From contig NZ_JAANCM010000008.1 in NCBI RefSeq assembly GCF_011603255.1, positions 124,001 to 188,000 on the forward strand: a DNA stretch of 64,000 nucleotides, in the 5' to 3' direction. The stretch comes from Ferranicluibacter rubi (GTDB lineage: Bacteria > Pseudomonadota > Alphaproteobacteria > Rhizobiales > Rhizobiaceae). The notes beneath the pieces were generated by a model. It saw only the letters and a list, made by a program, of their open reading frames with translations. It made no database searches and had not been told where the DNA came from. Within the stretch, counting starts at the first letter, position 1. Every line of letters begins with the position of its first letter. The position numbers and the translations under genes were made by a program. Below are positions 63,012-64,000 of this stretch, one piece after another.

Positions 63012-64000
63012 GTGTCCCGCTCTTTTCTTGGCTTCGTTTTCTTCAGTTCGACGCGATGCTCCCGCACGCCGATGAATGTTTCCGGCCCCGTGTCCGGCTT
63101 GCCGAACAGATAGCCCTGTGCATGTGCGCAACCTTCGTCGACGATCATACGGTACTGAGCTTGCGTCTCGATGCCCTCCGCGGTGACCGGAAGATTGAGA
63201 CTGCGGCCGAGGCTGACAACCGCGCGGACGATGGCGCGCGCATTGGCGTCGTGATCCATCCCGGCGATGAAGCTGCGGTCGATCTTCAGCCCGTCGAAGG
63301 GGAAGGACTGGAGGTTGCTCAGCGACGAGTAGCCCGTGCCGAAGTCGTCCATGACGACCTTCACGCCGAGTGCCTTGATCTGCCGCAGGATATCGAGCGT
63401 TACGACACGATCCTTCAGCAGCGCCGTTTCGGTGATTTCGAGTTCCAACCGCGCGGGCGGAAGACCCGTCGCATCGAGGACGCTGGCGATGGCGCCTGCA
63501 AGGTTGGGAAGGCGGAACTGGACGGCCGACATGTTGACCGCGACTTTCAGTGCTGGATCCCAGCCGGCAGCCTGCCGGCAGGCCTCGCGCAGCACCCATT
63601 CGCCAATCGACAGGATGATGCCGCTTTCCTCCGCAATCGGAATGAAAACGTCCGGCGGCACATTGCCGCGCACCGGATGGGTCCAGCGAAGCAGCGCCTC
63701 ATATCCGAGAATGGCGGCTTCATCGATCGACTGTATCGGCTGGAACAGGAGGTGCAGTTCGTTGCGCGAAATCGCCTGACGCAGATCGCTTTCGAGCTGT
63801 CGCCTGTCGCGCCGTTCCTGGTCCATGGCGAGATCGTAGAAGGCGTGCATGCCGCGGCCGCTTGCTTTCGCCCGGTAGAGTGCAACGTCGGCAGCCTGCG
63901 TCAGCGCGTCAGCGTCGGCGCCATCCTTCGGAAAAACGGCGATGCCGATGCTGACGCCGACCGCGGTCGGATCGAGCGAGATGTTCATGCGCTCGCGGAA
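62999..64000 (-). CDS. GGDEF-EAL c-di-GMP phosphodiesterase, C-terminal part
   Basis: The gene runs off the right edge; 333 codons are visible. The first visible 60 residues are the end of a GGDEF domain ([39 protein letters not shown]). The EAL domain follows with its catalytic residues: Glu in [10 protein letters not shown], Asn in AVNMSAVQF, Glu in [11 protein letters not shown], Asp-Asp in [13 protein letters not shown], Lys in LKIDRSFI and Glu in [10 protein letters not shown]. It should therefore be able to hydrolyse c-di-GMP. Its stop lies inside the chemoreceptor gene start (13-bp overlap). The state of the GGDEF active site is outside the window. Confidence 0.92.
   Translation of the reverse strand, partial: FRERMNISLDPTAVGVSIGIAVFPKDGADADALTQAADVALYRAKASGRGMHAFYDLAMDQERRDRRQLESDLRQAISRNELHLLFQPIQSIDEAAILGYEALLRWTHPVRGNVPPDVFIPIAEESGIILSIGEWVLREACRQAAGWDPALKVAVNMSAVQFRLPNLAGAIASVLDATGLPPARLELEITETALLKDRVVTLDILRQIKALGVKVVMDDFGTGYSSLSNLQSFPFDGLKIDRSFIAGMDHDANARAIVRAVVSLGRSLNLPVTAEGIETQAQYRMIVDEGCAHAQGYLFGKPDTGPETFIGVREHRVELKKTKPRKERDTCLD

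Overview
The window is GC-rich, densely packed DNA. Its gene families and codon bias (strong G/C at third positions) point to an alphaproteobacterium of the order Hyphomicrobiales, probably Rhizobiaceae. The content looks like an accessory or secondary-replicon region: many sugar and acid uptake systems, catabolic enzymes with their own local regulators, and no ribosomal, tRNA or replication genes. I saw no insertion sequences, CRISPR arrays or phage genes.

Region by region. 0-0.7 kb: the start of a thiolase gene and a PaaI-type thioesterase. 1.1-3.5 kb: a cytoplasmic GH3 glycosidase behind a palindromic operator candidate. 3.6-8.9 kb: an MdtG-like MFS efflux protein and glycolate oxidase GlcD-GlcE-GlcF. 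9.0-12.9 kb: an aldehyde dehydrogenase and a GMC alcohol dehydrogenase that are translationally coupled and divergent from a TetR regulator. 12.9-21.0 kb: miscellaneous housekeeping and stress genes (J-domain protein, DUF808 membrane protein, PPK2 polyphosphate kinase, secreted esterase, phospholipase D-type enzyme, DUF3429 protein, renalase-like flavoprotein, DCC-family protein).

21.2-33.5 kb is the most distinctive block. A complete type I secretion system (ABC exporter, HlyD-type adaptor, TolC-type outer-membrane protein) converges on one gene for a 2,369-residue protein. That protein has no Sec signal. It begins with a galactose/glyoxal-oxidase-like beta-propeller that keeps all the copper-radical active-site residues. 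It continues with a LamG-like domain, five VCBS repeats and three copies of a roughly 300-residue module that I do not recognise, each built of about ten 22-26-residue sub-repeats. It ends in an RTX-like tail. A 96-residue Cys-rich membrane protein sits just upstream. I read this as a secreted, probably cell-surface or matrix, copper radical oxidase with its own exporter.

33.7-46.1 kb: a GntR/FCD regulator, a TIGR04076-like protein, an aldo/keto reductase and an orphan LivJ-type binding protein. Next comes a lactonase divergent from a long operon: MaoC dehydratase, family III CoA-transferase, a solute-binding-like protein without signal peptide, and a ribose-type ABC importer whose ATPase is split into two overlapping genes.

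46.1-61.3 kb: a 6-deoxyhexose or sugar-acid catabolic island under an IclR regulator. It holds a fuconolactonase-like amidohydrolase, a CUT1 ABC importer, a mandelate-racemase-type dehydratase, a RhaM-type mutarotase, a Gfo/Idh dehydrogenase, a second MaoC protein, an SDR, an FAH-type hydrolase, an L-fuconate dehydratase and a TRAP transporter. The enzymes fit the non-phosphorylating L-fucose route ending in a diketo-acid hydrolase. A near-palindrome with core TTCGTATATGAA lies upstream of the IclR gene, the ABC operon and the TRAP operon, so one regulator probably controls all three. 61.3-64 kb: a soluble double-PAS chemoreceptor overlapping the end of a truncated GGDEF-EAL phosphodiesterase gene.
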